64,000 nucleotides of DNA from Bombus terrestris (Eukaryota; Arthropoda; Insecta; Hymenoptera; Apidae). The stretch covers positions 4,452,501 to 4,516,500 of the forward strand of contig NC_063275.1 of NCBI RefSeq assembly GCF_910591885.1, in the 5' to 3' direction. A model generated the notes under the pieces. That model saw only the letters and a program-made list of their open reading frames with translations. It had not been told where the DNA came from and ran no database searches. Made by a program: the position numbers and the translations under genes. This document shows positions 24,501 through 35,596 of the stretch, one piece after another (position 1 is the first letter of the stretch; each line of letters opens with the position of its first letter).

Positions 24501-27500
24501 TATACATTTTCAGCTTGGTTTCAAATTTGACCGATATAATCATAGCAGTCGTGTAAATTTTTTTACAGTGCTAATAAGATTTCGAAATGTTTTATACGAC
24601 ACATACAATATATATATTATAAAAATTTGTTGTTATATTATAATGCTTAAATACTTTCGCGAGCCAGTGTAATTGTATATAGCACGAGTTGATCGGATTC
24701 TAAAAGGATGATATTTCTTTTTTCAATTCTCAGATTCAAATTCTTTGTATACTCAGCGTACTTCGATAACAGGGTTGGTGGCACGGGCGCACCAACAGGT
24801 AAAAATCAAGGAATGGTTCGCATAATAAGCGCAACAAAGACAAGAGGACCAGAGCGCGTTTGGTGTAGACTTTGGTATCGACCAAAGAACGGAGGCAACG
24901 TAACAACTTCCGTAACGGTAGCTGCTAAAGTGAAGGTGCGTTAAACAAATGAAGAAAATGTAAAATAAACTGTAACGTTTATAATGTTGCCTTTGGAACA
25001 AGATCAATTATTAAAAAACAAATAGAACAAAATATACATAACATAGTCTGCAAATCAGTCAGCAAGATACTTTTATGCCGGCTCGGATAATTCAACGAAA
25101 TAATAATTTCCAGTGGAAATTTATTGGTATTAAGAGAAGAATTTACTGATGTAAAAGAAGAACAATTTTTATATTATTTAAAGAGCGCTGTGTATTAAGT
25201 TAAACAGTAAGCTCGTTCACTTTCTTTTGAAAGAACGCGTCAAATGTTGTACTTGTATATGAAATCTATTTGATCATGAAGTAACTTATTTATTACATCT
25301 ATAAATTCGCCCGAATACGATCAGAAAAGTATATCGTACTACATAAAAAATACAAAGTGACTGCCGTTTTGTGTTTAAAAAATGACACTTTTGAAACCTC
25401 TTTTTACATCCGTAAATCCTCTGTTTGATATCAGTAAGCTGTTGTTCGAAATATTTTTTGTTGAATCTATCAGAATCAACTGAAGTATCATAAAAGTCAA
25501 AAATAAAAAGAATTGAGAATAGCTAGAGAAATTAACTTCCATAAAAGTAAAATATCGTAGCATGCAGGTAGAAGCTGACGCTTTACGTTACTTTGCATAA
25601 TATTCATCCTTTTTTTTTCTTAGTGTCTCGAACCAGCTTTTATTCACCCTATATGTTGGATAAATTAGAGGCAACACACTTCGACTTGCTCGTTGCTTGT
25701 AATTTCCGTTTTCCCGGGAGAAAGCTCGTTGATGCAAGCACGCAGCATGCTCTTCGATAAAGCTAAACTGGTTATCGTGATCGTTTTGATAGGTGATCAG
25801 AGAAAATTGGAACTTGAAGTACAGTGCCTGCTTTGTGATTTGCCCGCTACCGAAAGATTCGCCTACGTCTGATAGAGTACCGGAAACTGTGAGCGTTGTA
25901 GCCAGGCTCAAAGCAGCACCGACGAATCGTATCCTCGTACAGAATCAGCCCGAGACTAGGACGAAGGACAAGGAACTGTTGGCCGTTTGCGTGAAACCAC
26001 TACATTACGATTACGACAGAGTAAGTTCGAAAGGTACATGTTGAGAATTCATTTGACCCGTTGATTGTCACGCAAATTTTATATACTTCAGGCTAGCAGA
26101 CGCCATACAGCGAAATACGCTACATCAAAAAATTAAACTCTTACAAATTATAGTATTATATCTGACAACTTCTTCTAACATTGTTATCAAAATTATTCTC
26201 ATTGTTGAAAATTTGTTAGCCTATGGAATTTATTTTGATCATTCTAAAAGATTTAGAAACGTAAACCACCTATAACCAGCGTTACGATCAACGTGTTCAA
26301 ACTGTGACGATTTCCGTGCTGAGTAATGTTTGGGACTTGCAATAATTTACAACCTTACCAATGAAACCCTTAGTTTTCTAATCGAAAAGCTTCAAACCGA
26401 ACCCAAGGAATAAAACGACTGCAGCTTAACATAATTCGGCTTAAGTGATTTGTGCGTAAGGAAAGCTTACAATTGGGGTAGAATTACAGTGAGTAGTGGG
26501 ATGCGTGTTCTGACGACGATCTAAAAATAAAGTATGAATGTAGATGAATATCTGCAATTTATTCGTAAAAATCTATTTATTTCTTTATTTGTTCTTTTAT
26601 CTATTTATTTGTATTCGAATGATAGTTTAATCAGAATAAGCATCTACTGCAACTACAGTTATGGACGATACATGGTATAAATACAAAGTGATAGGTACCA
26701 AAGGGAAGCTGAAGGATCAGAGTCGCAATAAAGCCTACTCGTGCAATACGTTAATTGTTCTCAATCCTCAAATCTTTGTTTAAAAGTCAATAAAGAGAAA
26801 TTAATTCTAGTCGATTTCAGTTGTAGAAAATATGAATATGATATAATTTATTTCTAATAGGAATGGTAAAGATCCACAAATACAGAAATGCTTATATCCA
26901 AGGTACTAGAAATCCCAGTGACAAATCAAATCATCTTCCACGGTTAACGAGTTAACCTACTGGACCAGTCTATGCAGTCTGCCTTATACAAATGACAAGA
27001 TCGTTTCATCGAACGAGACTCTATCGTAGTCTAATTGTTTAACTTTTCCTTAAAGAGCTGCCTTCTTTATTTCGTTGTAGATGGCAATTACTCTCGATTA
27101 GAAGTTGATGGCGTCGAGTCACGACAAAAGCGTGCTTAGCCGATAGAGTATGGACGAATGAATTAAGCCTATCGTTCACTTAACTAACAACTTATGTATT
27201 GGGCTAGCAGTAATTGTCGCACACCTACAGTATTAATACGACTTTTGGACAATTTAGATTAATTAATAACATAATAATAAATGATATAATAGTAAATAAT
27301 AGTAATCTAGATTTTCCAAAAATCGACTGATCGATCGGAATTTTATGTCTCTTGATCAGATAGATTCTTCGTTTTATAATCTAAAAACGATATTTTAACC
27401 TTCTATCTGTATATGATCTGTAACGATCTGGATCGTTTTCGACCGGTAATTTTAAGTAGTTTTTCATTTTACTTATATCTTTGTTTAAATTATGCTTTGC

Positions 27501-30500
27501 TTAAAGAAATTAAAGTAACACGCAATAAGAACTGTTGAATGATATTCTGGAAACTTGAAAGAGGTAGGTAGCGTTCAAATATTTTCATGAGCCAGTACAT
27601 ACATACATGTATAACAGTGCACTAAGGTATAATATGTTAAAACTTGTTTAAATATCACTGTTAGAATATAAATTGAAAAATCTATCTGGCCGAAAATCTT
27701 TTCACATTATTGTACGCATGGAAAATAAAAAAGAAATCAAAAATTTGCTCAAACTACGAGAGTAGCTAAAGTGATAAAATTGGTGAAATTATTGTTATAT
27801 TACATTATATTTTATTTTTATCATTAAATTTTAAATGTCCAATACTTATGAATGCAGGTATATTAAATATTGAAAGAACGTCTACGCATGTGAATTTCTA
27901 ACTGATGACAATAAAAATAATGGAAGAAGGTGATACTGAATACATAAGAGTGTATAATTAAGAATCGATATCTATTATCGTTTCATTATCATGTGGATAG
28001 TACAATTCGGCTGTCAGCTATAGAATAATTATTTCGTTGCCATAATGCGAGCACACAATCCGTGCATGTACATAATTGTTACCTGATAGGTAAAATATTC
28101 ATATCATATTCACTGTCGAGGCGATAGAAAGCAAGATAGTATACTGTTAAATTTGTTCAGATTAGTCAAATTACCTTATTCAAATGATTTAAATTTAACC
28201 AACTTTAAACCAGTTTACCAATGTAAATCCATTATCTGCTTGATTTGAAATATCCATTTAGATTTCTACGTTGATTCTTATTAATAAAATCTTTCGACTT
28301 CGAGTCACCTGTATTCAAGTATGTAAATACCATTCGCCAATATGAACCTGTTATTTTGCTCGACTAAAAGTGGCTTTATAACGTTCGGGTAAAATTGAAC
28401 ACACCTTAACTATTCTTTAACATGAAATGAACAATAGTTGTCTAATAATATAATATTTTCTCTAGTTACATGCTTGTTGATATTGGCTGCTCAAATCGAG
28501 CCCACTCTAATGGTATACTTATACCATTTTAGGTATTCATTTTTCAATAGATACTCAAACAAAGTCAGGTTATTTGAGTGCAAAGGATTTCACATTAACA
28601 CATTTACGTGTTCATTAATATAGTGACTTAGAGCAAAATGTTTACTATAGATCAATTAGTCCTTATGCTTTTGTATAATATATTTAATAATACAGTATAA
28701 GTTTAATACAAATCCGTATCTGAGATTATTTTATTTTACCAAACGTGTCGGTTACATGCTCGTTTCTTAGGTTGTGTAGGTCAAAGTTAAATCTAAATTA
28801 ATCTTCGCTGTATATATTACGCTGGTAGCAAATATGTTAAGGAACTTGACTTATACGAACACAATTTTGAAGTCAAACAACTTCATTAATCTTAATCAGA
28901 ATTTGTAAATGTACGAGTAGGTTTCTGGACAGTTATCTATTATAAAGTAAATCTTGCATGAAATTTCAAACGCTTTTAGAGTTTACAACGCCTAATAAAC
29001 TAAATATAGCAATATGTAAATTGTAAATATACAGGGTTTAACTGAATGAGGTATACAAGCATTCGTGTGAATAATGACTGAATTTTACGATGATTAAATA
29101 AACGAGAAGAAAAGAAAGAAATAAGTAGAAAAGACCTGCTACTTTTAGTCGTGACAGTAAAAATGTTAATGAGTGCAAATTTTCTAGGTGTTACAGCTAA
29201 TAGAGTTCATTGAGTTATACAGACTGCTTGGCGCTAGCCATGTGACTCTATACAACGACACGGTTGGCACGGAGGCTGGATGTGCTCTTAAGTACTACGA
29301 AACTAAAGGTCTTGTGACCGTGTTACCTTGGCATCATTTGGACATGATTTCGCAGCGAGAAATTCGCACGGAGGGACTGTTCGCTGCCCTGAACGATTGC
29401 CTTTATCGATCTATGTACAAATACGAATACGTAGCGTTGGTGGACCTCGACGAGTTCATTATACCGAGGCACAACGACACGATCATTGATCTCATTAGGT
29501 GAGAATTTGTTAATTTGTTATAATTAAATTTGTGGTTATTTAATTTCTTTATACGTAATGTGTGAATGTGCCAGATGTTTAAAACTAAAATACTAAAATT
29601 TTGAACAATGAGTAATTAACATACCATCGGAATGAAATGTAATTTTATACAACTAACTGCGTTCTTCTGGTCATTTTCGACTCAACTATATGTTTCTAAA
29701 GAGTATCTCAAACTCAAACAAGACATGAAAAAGTTCTGATTAGTATGCGTGATCTTTTGTTACAGCATCATATTACATATTTTCTTAATCCATTATAGAT
29801 ACTTTTTAGAGTAAAATTGAAACACATATAAAAATTTTTAAATAAACTAAACTAAACTTAAATGAAGAAATGAAGAAATGAAGAAAGATTTAATTACAAA
29901 AAAATAGTTATCAATATAAAAACAGATTGGTGCAAAGATTCGTTTCTCACTTTCATAAAAAATATTTTGTGTGTGTTTCTATCATTCAAACACAATATTC
30001 ACATCTGTAAATTATGAATCGTATGAAATATGTAGAAATATTTGGATTGAAAAAGGAAACACTCTATTTTAGGGGAATTAAACCATTAGAATTATTACAG
30101 GACAAAGTTCTTTAAACTCTCAGATCATATTGGTTTTAATGAAATATGCAGATAAATTAATAACCAACAGTATTATATAATGGCCTTTATATTACAACCA
30201 AATATATCTATAATATTTTCAATATTTTATTTTACAGTAGTTTTACGATATTTTCTGATACGAAGTCTTATACATGACTCTTATCGATATCTGTGTACCC
30301 CGATTTAGAGACGTGAGATTATTGCTCTGTATATTTGTCATAATAATTTAATTGACTCAATTGCTTTTTTTAATAATATGGAGATACTTCAAACATATCA
30401 AATTCAAATTTATATGTATAAATTTTATCTATCCTAGATACGTACATTATAATATTTTACGTACATATTGTATGTACGTATTGTATGTACATATTTTATA

Positions 30501-31311
30501 TAAAATTCATATAATTTACTCATTAGTTGACATTCTTTTGCAATCTTAAATGGCGTCATTATTTAATCTTCGACGATGCAAAGAACTATGTGCATTAAAT
30601 AAGTAAAATTTATGTTTCTACTAACTGCAATAAGTATTTTAATATATTAAAAAATGTAAATGTAATATATTAAAAAATCAGCAACATTGTTATAAATAGG
30701 CATATAAAGCAATAATTTTTCGAATATTGTGGTATTGGAATATCGATAAGAATCACTATATTTTTCAATTAATGTAAATAAAAATAAAAATTTTATATTT
30801 TAGATGGATGAGCAGTCGCACAAATACAAAATCCACCGGAGCATATTCTTTTCAAAACGCATTCTTCTATCTGCAGTGGGTGGACGATCCTTTCGTGATG
30901 GCCAGTCGAACACCCATAGAGGCAGGTTTGATTACTCTGAAGAAAACCAGACGTAGAACAAAACTGCATCCGCACAAGCAACGCTCGAAGTATATTTGCA
31001 AGCCGCAAGATATTGTGGAAGCTGGTAATCATTTTGTCTGGGAATTTATTCCGGGGCATGGAACTCTGAACGTTCCATCGGACGCCGCAATTTTGCATCA
31101 TTATCGGGTCTGCGAATTCGGCGGTGATGATTGTATAAAGACTCAATCGGTAGTCGATAGAACGGCCTACAAGTACAAGGATAGACTGGCCGAAAACGTT
31201 GGCAAAATCTGGACAGACTTAAGCACCGATTGTTCGTTACCAAAGTTAGAACCAGTGCCGGCGATGACGCCGCGGATAAAAGCAAGCCCCGTGTTAAAAT
31301 CGGTCAGGTAG
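18336..31311 (+). CDS. GT92 (DUF23) family glycosyltransferase, five exons seen, N-terminal exon missing
   Basis: Exons are 18336-18541, 24734-24935, 25793-26020, 29188-29498 and 30804-31311, all with AG/GT borders and matching phases, giving 484 residues plus TAG. Family marks are FKFFVYSAYFDNR near residue 70, VWCRLWY, VIRENWNLKYSACFV, AVCVKPLHYDYDR, VLQLIEFIELYRLLGASHV and the metal-binding VALVDLDEFI near residue 298. GT92 enzymes (C. elegans GALT-1 is the studied example) transfer galactose in the Golgi as type II membrane proteins. Such a protein needs an N-terminal anchor, which is absent here, so an upstream exon must exist; the GCT at 18336 is not a start. The introns hold several transposons. 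The sugar substrate cannot be read from the sequence. It converges on CLUAP1 downstream. Confidence 0.88.
18542..20189. other. GT92 intron, AT-rich part
   Basis: Intronic. 19330-19560 is GC-richer and carries two near copies of ACCAACTTAGC about 27 bp apart plus an inverted CGACTTCTAA/TTAGAAGTCG pair. A perfect short hairpin, GAGTTCATTTGTTGAACTC, lies near 20038-20056. No exon was recognised. Confidence 0.4.
20678..21260 (-). pseudogene. Reverse transcriptase remnant of the LINE
   Basis: Two overlapping minus-strand frames (20787-21260 and 20678-21019) join by frameshift. Recognisable pieces are PDPQAGFREDRSCIDNIF (fingers), LKAALDTVNRKKLWQ (motif A; the aspartate of the usual FVDLKAAFD is shifted by mutations), LRQDCCLSSLLFAIF (motif B) and ILSYADHPAVM, where the catalytic YADD has become YADH. 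It is non-functional. Confidence 0.75.
23260..23466 (-). pseudogene. ORF1-like coiled-coil fragment of the LINE
   Basis: 68 codons of E/K-rich heptad-like sequence (MKRLVELQETAV..., LSNLENHLKTIEM, REKEKEIMKG), consistent with the coiled-coil of LINE ORF1 proteins. The frame is short and the rest of ORF1 downstream is shifted. Confidence 0.5.
23640..23790. mobile_element. PIF/Harbinger-like MITE
   Basis: The ends AGCCGTGATTGTACAGAAG and, inverted, GGCCGTGATTATACAGAAG, extend about 45 bp and are flanked by TAA on both sides (23637-23639 and 23791-23793). A 3-bp TWA duplication is the hallmark of PIF/Harbinger elements. 151 bp; no protein. It lies just beyond the 5' end of the LINE. Confidence 0.7.
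24152..24670. mobile_element. Tc1-type MITE, copy C (both ends visible)
   Basis: Left end GTGGCTCAGGAGAGTATTCA and right end, inverted, CACTGGCTCGCGAAAGTATT, each bordered by TA (24150-24151, 24671-24672). GTGGCTC..AAGTATT is a frequent TIR of insect Tc1-like elements. 519 bp, AT-rich, no transposase. It ends about 60 bp before GT92 exon 2 and may sit close to its branch point. Confidence 0.7.
24734..24935 (+). CDS. GT92 gene, second visible exon
   Basis: Acceptor TTCAATTCTCAG, donor AAG|GTGCGT. Encodes KFKFFVYSAYFDNR, a glycine-rich loop, GMVRIISATKTRGPERVWCR and VTVAAKVK. The FVYSAYFD block is the start of the DUF23/GT92 domain. The exon ends in phase 0. Confidence 0.85.
24936..25792. other. 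GT92 intron
   Basis: AT-rich intron with nothing further recognised. The minus-strand open frame overlapping 25588-25911 is a shadow of the next exon. Confidence 0.5.
25793..26020 (+). CDS. GT92 gene, third visible exon
   Basis: Acceptor TTTTGATAG, donor AGA|GTAAGT. 76 codons, phase 0 at both ends: VIRENWNLKYSACFVICPLP through LLAVCVKPLHYDYDR, including paired cysteines and the CVKPL block typical of the family. Confidence 0.88.
26021..29187. other. GT92 intron
   Basis: A 3.2-kb AT-rich intron. AAATATTTTCATGAGCCAGT followed by ACATA at about 27577-27600 is a lone right terminus of the GTGGCTC Tc1-type family. No other gene or exon was seen. Confidence 0.45.
27577..27594. mobile_element. Lone Tc1-type terminus
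   Basis: On the minus strand it reads ACTGGCTCATGAAAATATTT, matching the TIR of the 24152-24670 element (CACTGGCTCGCGAAAGTATT). No left partner was found. Confidence 0.5.
29188..29498 (+). CDS. GT92 gene, fourth visible exon (catalytic core)
   Basis: Acceptor TTTTCTAG, donor AG|GTGAGA, phase 0 to 2. Contains LIEFIELYRLLGASHVTLYN, VTVLPWHHL and the acidic VDLDEFI motif expected to bind the metal-nucleotide-sugar complex. The best-conserved exon of the gene. Confidence 0.92.
29499..30803. other. GT92 intron
   Basis: AT-rich intron. It contains a short ATGAAGAAATGAAGAAATGA tandem at 29862-29885 and TACATATTGTATGTACGTA-type simple repeats near 30462-30500. No exon was seen. Confidence 0.5.
30804..31311 (+). 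CDS. GT92 gene, last exon
   Basis: Acceptor TTTATATTTTAG. The first base completes an Arg codon, then WMSSRTNTKSTGAYSFQNAF through HYRVCEFGGDDC, ending KASPVLKSVR and TAG. The lysine- and arginine-rich block after LITLKKTRRRTKLH is followed by a conserved-looking cysteine-containing tail. Confidence 0.9.
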
Positions 31312-32619
31312 CAAAAGACTATTATCGATACTCTTTGGGATATTAGTAATTTTACTGGTACCCCAAAGGTAGCAAGAACCTATTTCTACAACTACGGTGG
31401 CCCGTAGTTTTCCTCCAGCGAAATCCAGTTTCGACTGAGAGAAGAGAATTGCAGAGAAATTCGGGATTTATGGGGTAGCATAACACGTTTTTTCTACCTT
31501 TTGCGGTCCACGCCTGATAAATCTCGTTTTGGAAACACGGAGAACGGTGCCTGTTTAACGATGAGCCAAATGATGAAATGAAGTGTGGTAGCCGGTAGCA
31601 TTGTGAAAGGCACGATGCTCATTCGAAAGCTGACGAATAATATTTTTCTACGTGAGGAAGACTCATGATCGATCGGGAAAATACATGACGAATGACTTTC
31701 CCGAACGATCCTGTATCTCTTACGCTATGGTGCTTCTTTCGCGATTTTATACGGTATTATATTTATGTACGAGTTTCCTTTTCGTTCGAACGAAACCGAG
31801 CTGCATGAAACCGACTACCTACATAGTAATAGGAATGTAGAAGTTACCAAGGAGGGCCTATGTTTACGGTCTACATTATCGGCTATAATGTAAGATATCT
31901 GATATTACATTGTTGTCTTGTTGATACGTTTCTCTTTCCTTTTTTTGACACCTATAAATCCGCACAACGTATAAAGAAAAACGTACGCATATCCATAGGA
32001 TCAATACTTATAGTCGTAGTTTATGTATGTATAATATGTATTTAGAACATCTAGTATTTAATCTGATAGTAAACGCGTAGAATGCAAAATGTTTTTAAAA
32101 TGCCGTTTAAACATAGTCGATTTATATTCGATTGGTTATTGACACTACGAAGAACGTTTCAATTCTAGGAAAAATTCGTTCATCTTTTATCATGGATTAA
32201 TATTAGTTGCGTTTTATTTGTTACGTTTTACAATTTTATTTGTTGTCGAACTGCCTCGCGAATAGTTTTTATCAGCCCTTTAAAGTGATTTCAGAGAACG
32301 TTGTTACATAATAGGAGCTACATTTCAAGAAAAATGTGATTATTAATTGTGCTCAGAATGGATGCAACAAAGGAAGAAGTATTACGGTCAGCTAAAGATA
32401 AGAGACTACAGATTTGAGCGTTATGACAATGAATATTGCAAACTGTTTCTATTTCTTTCATAATGTCACATTTTTTATGCGCACATACATTTATGTATAT
32501 ATGTGTATACACTGAAGTGTACATACATTTACGTACACAACATGTAGGATAGGTGAATACGTACATGTGATCGGTGCTAAGCCACAATCAACATGCCGTT
32601 TGATCATGTTGAGAAAGTT

Positions 32620-32625
32620 AATAAA
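32620..32625 (+). terminator. Candidate polyadenylation signal of the GT92 gene
   Basis: AATAAA about 1.3 kb after the GT92 stop. It is the first canonical hexamer I see on this strand; a variant signal nearer the stop could be used instead. Confidence 0.35.
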
Positions 32626-32766
32626 TATTATACGATGACAATATGTATTTTGATTCCCTTGAAAATATATTTCGTAAATATAAGTCTGGAGTACATGTAC
32701 AATTATATGGATAATTGAAATTCAAATTATTTAACACGCGTATGTCATATATATATACAATAATTG

Positions 32767-32768
<2 letters not shown>

Positions 32769-32800
<32 letters not shown>
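32769..32800. repeat. (AT)16 microsatellite
   Basis: 32 uninterrupted bases of AT repeat in the intergenic region between the convergent genes. Confidence 0.95.
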
Positions 32801-32802
<2 letters not shown>

Positions 32803-32861
32803 TAAGTATTTTTTACCACCGTCAAAATTATTCGATCACGACGATTAATAATATATTACCT

Positions 32862-32867
32862 TTTATT
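32862..32867 (-). terminator. Candidate polyadenylation signal of CLUAP1
   Basis: TTTATT on the plus strand (AATAAA on the minus), about 98 bases past the CLUAP1 stop codon. Confidence 0.5.
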
Positions 32868-32964
32868 GACACCTATTTACAGTTATTGTAAAAATGTGCG
32901 TATAGAGATCGATAATTACATGGACGGTATATTTTGAAATTTTTGTAATTGTTTTATGTAATCG

Positions 32965-33233
32965 TTAAAAATCCTCATCCGAATGATCTAGCTTACTAAC
33001 GGCTCGTTTTTCTTGTCCAACCTTCAAATCAAAATTCCCAATTTCTGGTCCTCCTACAGAGTCTAGAATATCATCATCATCGTCGTCATCGAGATCACCA
33101 TCGATTAACAAGTCACTGTCACTATCTAGCGAGCCACCACTGTCATTTGATTCTTGAATAGTTCCTCTCTGACGTCCAGACATACTTCCGTAAATACGAC
33201 GTTGTGATATTTGTGTTCTCGATGATCGACCAG
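32965..33233 (-). CDS. Cluap1: CLUAP1 exon 6
   Basis: Acceptor AATACAATAG. Encodes a basic segment (RSSRTQISQRRIYGSMSGRQ), then the acidic C-terminus, and stops after HSDEDF. Confidence 0.92.
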
Positions 33234-34989
33234 CTATTGTATTATAAACGTGTTTTAATAACTATTATATTAATTTTGTTAAAGTTATTACATATTATAA
33301 CAAATTCTTAAAAATGTCGAGAAGGAAACTGCACTATATTTTTACCTGATTTCAATCGACTACTTGGTGTTGTTTTCTCGGTATTTTGTTTCTCTGTATT
33401 AGCGAGAGGAGGCGGAGGCTCTTGAAGATTAATAGGTAATATGGAATCATTTCCTTCCATTATACTTTCAAAGTTAGCGTCTTCTGCCCTCATTTTTTCT
33501 AATTGTTTCCGTGTTGCTTCTTGCCTATTAAGAGTTGGAAAACATTATATTATGTTTTCTGCATAGTAAGTATTAATTTTTATTATTTGTGTATGTACCG
33601 TCTTTCAAATCTTTCTTGTTCTGTCTTAGCTGCATCTTCATATAGATGTTCAAGGTATGCAAGATAACGAAATTTTTGAATGTAGTCGTTATATAAAACT
33701 CTTAATTCAACTTCAAGTTTCTCAAATTCCTCCATGAAAGCTGGGCGTACCTTTCTTAATGTTTGCAATCTCTTTTGGTTTCTGTCAAGCTCTGCACGTC
33801 GTCTTTCGATTCTTGTATCCAAACTTTGCTCTGTGTCCTTTAATCATTATAGAAATTATAACAGAACATTTAGAGATTAGAGAAATTACTAAAGAATATT
33901 TTAACGTTCCAAGAATAAAATGACAAGGTAGTAATACCTTAACGTTCTCAATTTGTTTTTTGGTATCATCAATTTCTTTATGTACATTTTCTATAACACT
34001 TTTCAAGGCCATCTCAATTTCTGTGATGTCAAATTGTCTAGCAACTTTTGAGTTACGAATCTCTCTGAGATCAACTTCACGACCTAATAAGTCAAAAAGT
34101 GATGCACCAGTAACAGTCAACTGACTGGCTAACTGCCTAGTTGATTTCAATTCATTTACTTTATTGGAAATGTCAAAACTAACTGTACTAAAATTATCAT
34201 CAGACATTATACTGTTATTAATACTATTATTTTGTGCATCGTATAGTAATGTGGCTACTTTTAGTAATTCTTTTACAGCATAGCCATCAGCTTGGTATAA
34301 TTTTTTTGTATTTAATTTGACATTTGTCTTTAAAGCCTGTATTAAAATCATTTGACAATGATAAATTTCAGTATAAAAATATAAAAACAACATAGTATAA
34401 ACAGCACAATATTAATTCATTAAAAAATACAAATATTAATTTGCTATTTTTATTTTTTTATAATTTCGTTAATAAGAAGTTGATACTTCCAGAGAAACTT
34501 AAAATTAAAATTAGAAACTAAATTAATTAAGTATTTTTTCTATGCATGCTTAAAAATTAAATAATAATGAAGAAATAAACATAGATGGCAAAAATATAAA
34601 TTATAAAATTCAATGACGAAACATTTTATTTTTATATAAAACTAAATATCAAATATAAAACTAAAAAAATTAAAAACTGCAAGTTTTATTACCATAAATT
34701 CAGCAACTGCACGTATTAATGAAATACGCTCTTCTTCGGTATTATGCTCACTAGATATATCCGCATCTGGGTCAAATCTTTTGAGCAGCCAAACAAGAAT
34801 TTCAGCAACCAGTGGAAAATTTGGCAGTCGAAAATTTCCAACAGAAATTAATCTAGGATAACCAAGGACTCGCATCATTTCTGTAAAATCTATCAAAAAA
34901 ATAAATATAATTATTGTAGAAGTATACGTTATATTGTAACATTTATTTAAAAAAGGTTGTTATGTACTTCTCAAGTCACGAAACGACAT
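32965..34989 (-). CDS. Cluap1: Clusterin-associated protein 1 (IFT38), complete, six exons
   Basis: Minus-strand exons 34968-34989, 34693-34889, 33938-34336, 33599-33837, 33346-33524 and 32965-33233 join in frame to 434 codons plus stop (human protein 413). The product starts MSFRDLR|NFTEMMRVLGYPR, the family's N-terminal calponin-homology-like domain (to about residue 130). It then has a long coiled-coil (roughly 150-300, with RQLASQLTVTGASLFDLLGR and RAELDRNQKRLQTLRKVRPA) and an acidic tail (IDGDLDDDDDDDI, ending LDHSDEDF, like the vertebrate SDNDF end). CLUAP1 is a peripheral subunit of the intraflagellar transport B complex, needed to build cilia; in insects these are sensory and sperm cilia. 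ICT1 lies 0.6 kb upstream in the same direction. Confidence 0.95.
33346..33524 (-). CDS. Cluap1: CLUAP1 exon 5
   Basis: Acceptor TCTTAATAG, donor CAG|GTAAAA with the final G in phase 1. Encodes QEATRKQLEKMRAEDANFES and a proline-rich linker (LQEPPPPLAN). Confidence 0.9.
33599..33837 (-). CDS. Cluap1: CLUAP1 exon 4
   Basis: Acceptor TGATTAAAG, donor CG|GTACAT. Encodes DTEQSLDTRIERRRAELDRN, RKVRPAFMEEFEKLE and TEQERFER, a coiled-coil segment. Confidence 0.93.
33938..34336 (-). CDS. Cluap1: CLUAP1 exon 3
   Basis: 133 codons, phase 0 at both ends. Acceptor TTAATACAG, donor AAG|GTATTA. Encodes ALKTNVKLNTKKLYQADGYA through KKQIENVK; the LNTKKLYQADGYAVKELLK block is highly characteristic. Confidence 0.94.
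34693..34889 (-). CDS. Cluap1: CLUAP1 exon 2
   Basis: Acceptor TTTTTGATAG, donor ATG|GTAATA. Encodes NFTEMMRVLGYPRLISVGNF, LVAEILVWLLKRFDPDADI and AVAEFM. Confidence 0.93.
34968..34989 (-). CDS. Cluap1: CLUAP1 exon 1
   Basis: Seven codons plus one base (MSFRDLR), donor A|GTACAT. A tiny first coding exon; the ATG context is AAAAATG. The start matches the conserved family N-terminus. Confidence 0.9.
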
Positions 34990-35596
34990 TTTTCTTCTAA
35001 AGACAAATTTCAAATAAATCGCAATACTTTCCGTCGACTTTCCACGTTATGTTTTGATTTACGTTGAACACGTTGTCAAGGAAACATAGAGTTTCATATA
35101 TTGTATATGTAAGTGTATTACTTCTCTTTGAATCATAGGCTCAAAAGAAGGCCTTTGAAAATATTACTCAAGATTTTGATTCATACATGTTTTTGACTTC
35201 TGTTGTAACCAATACATATCAAATTAAGAAATTTAATTGAAATTATAGTAACTAAATCGTAATATATCAATTTTTTTTAAGAATTTCAAGTTTATATAAT
35301 GTAATACTTATTTATATATGTACATATGAATAATGGTACATATTGGTATTCAATATTTACATCAGAATGACAATTATTAATTAATTGAATTATTTTTTTC
35401 TAATGTGGATTAAATATAGATTTAAAGAAATTAATAAAAATTAAGAAAGCCACCATCTAATATTAAAAATCACTAGTATTCAAAGTCATTACTGTTATAA
35501 TAATACATACATATATTCTATGATTACATATTTTGTATTGTATTTCATTTATTGAAAAGTATATTGTTCTATGTACGACATATAACATAAAGAAGA
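34990..35596. other. Region between ICT1 and CLUAP1
   Basis: 607 bases holding the CLUAP1 5' flank and the ICT1 3' end. AATAAA for ICT1 is at 35548-35553 on the minus strand. No TATA box or other promoter element was convincing. Confidence 0.5.
35548..35553 (-). terminator. Candidate polyadenylation signal of ICT1
   Basis: AATAAA on the minus strand, 44 bases after the stop codon. Confidence 0.6.

Larger units (their letters stand above)
31312..32964. other. Convergent intergenic region between the GT92 gene and CLUAP1
   Basis: Holds the presumed 3' untranslated regions of both genes. Possible AATAAA signals are at 32620-32625 (plus) and, as TTTATT, at 32862-32867 (minus). 31312-31640 is less AT-rich, as expected of a transcribed 3' UTR. 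Confidence 0.5.

Noticed and set aside
29030..29080. TACAGGGTTTAACTGAATGA as a transposon end
   Set aside because: No paired terminus found.
30793..31285. Minus-strand frames over the last GT92 exon
   Set aside because: Shadows of a clear plus-strand exon.
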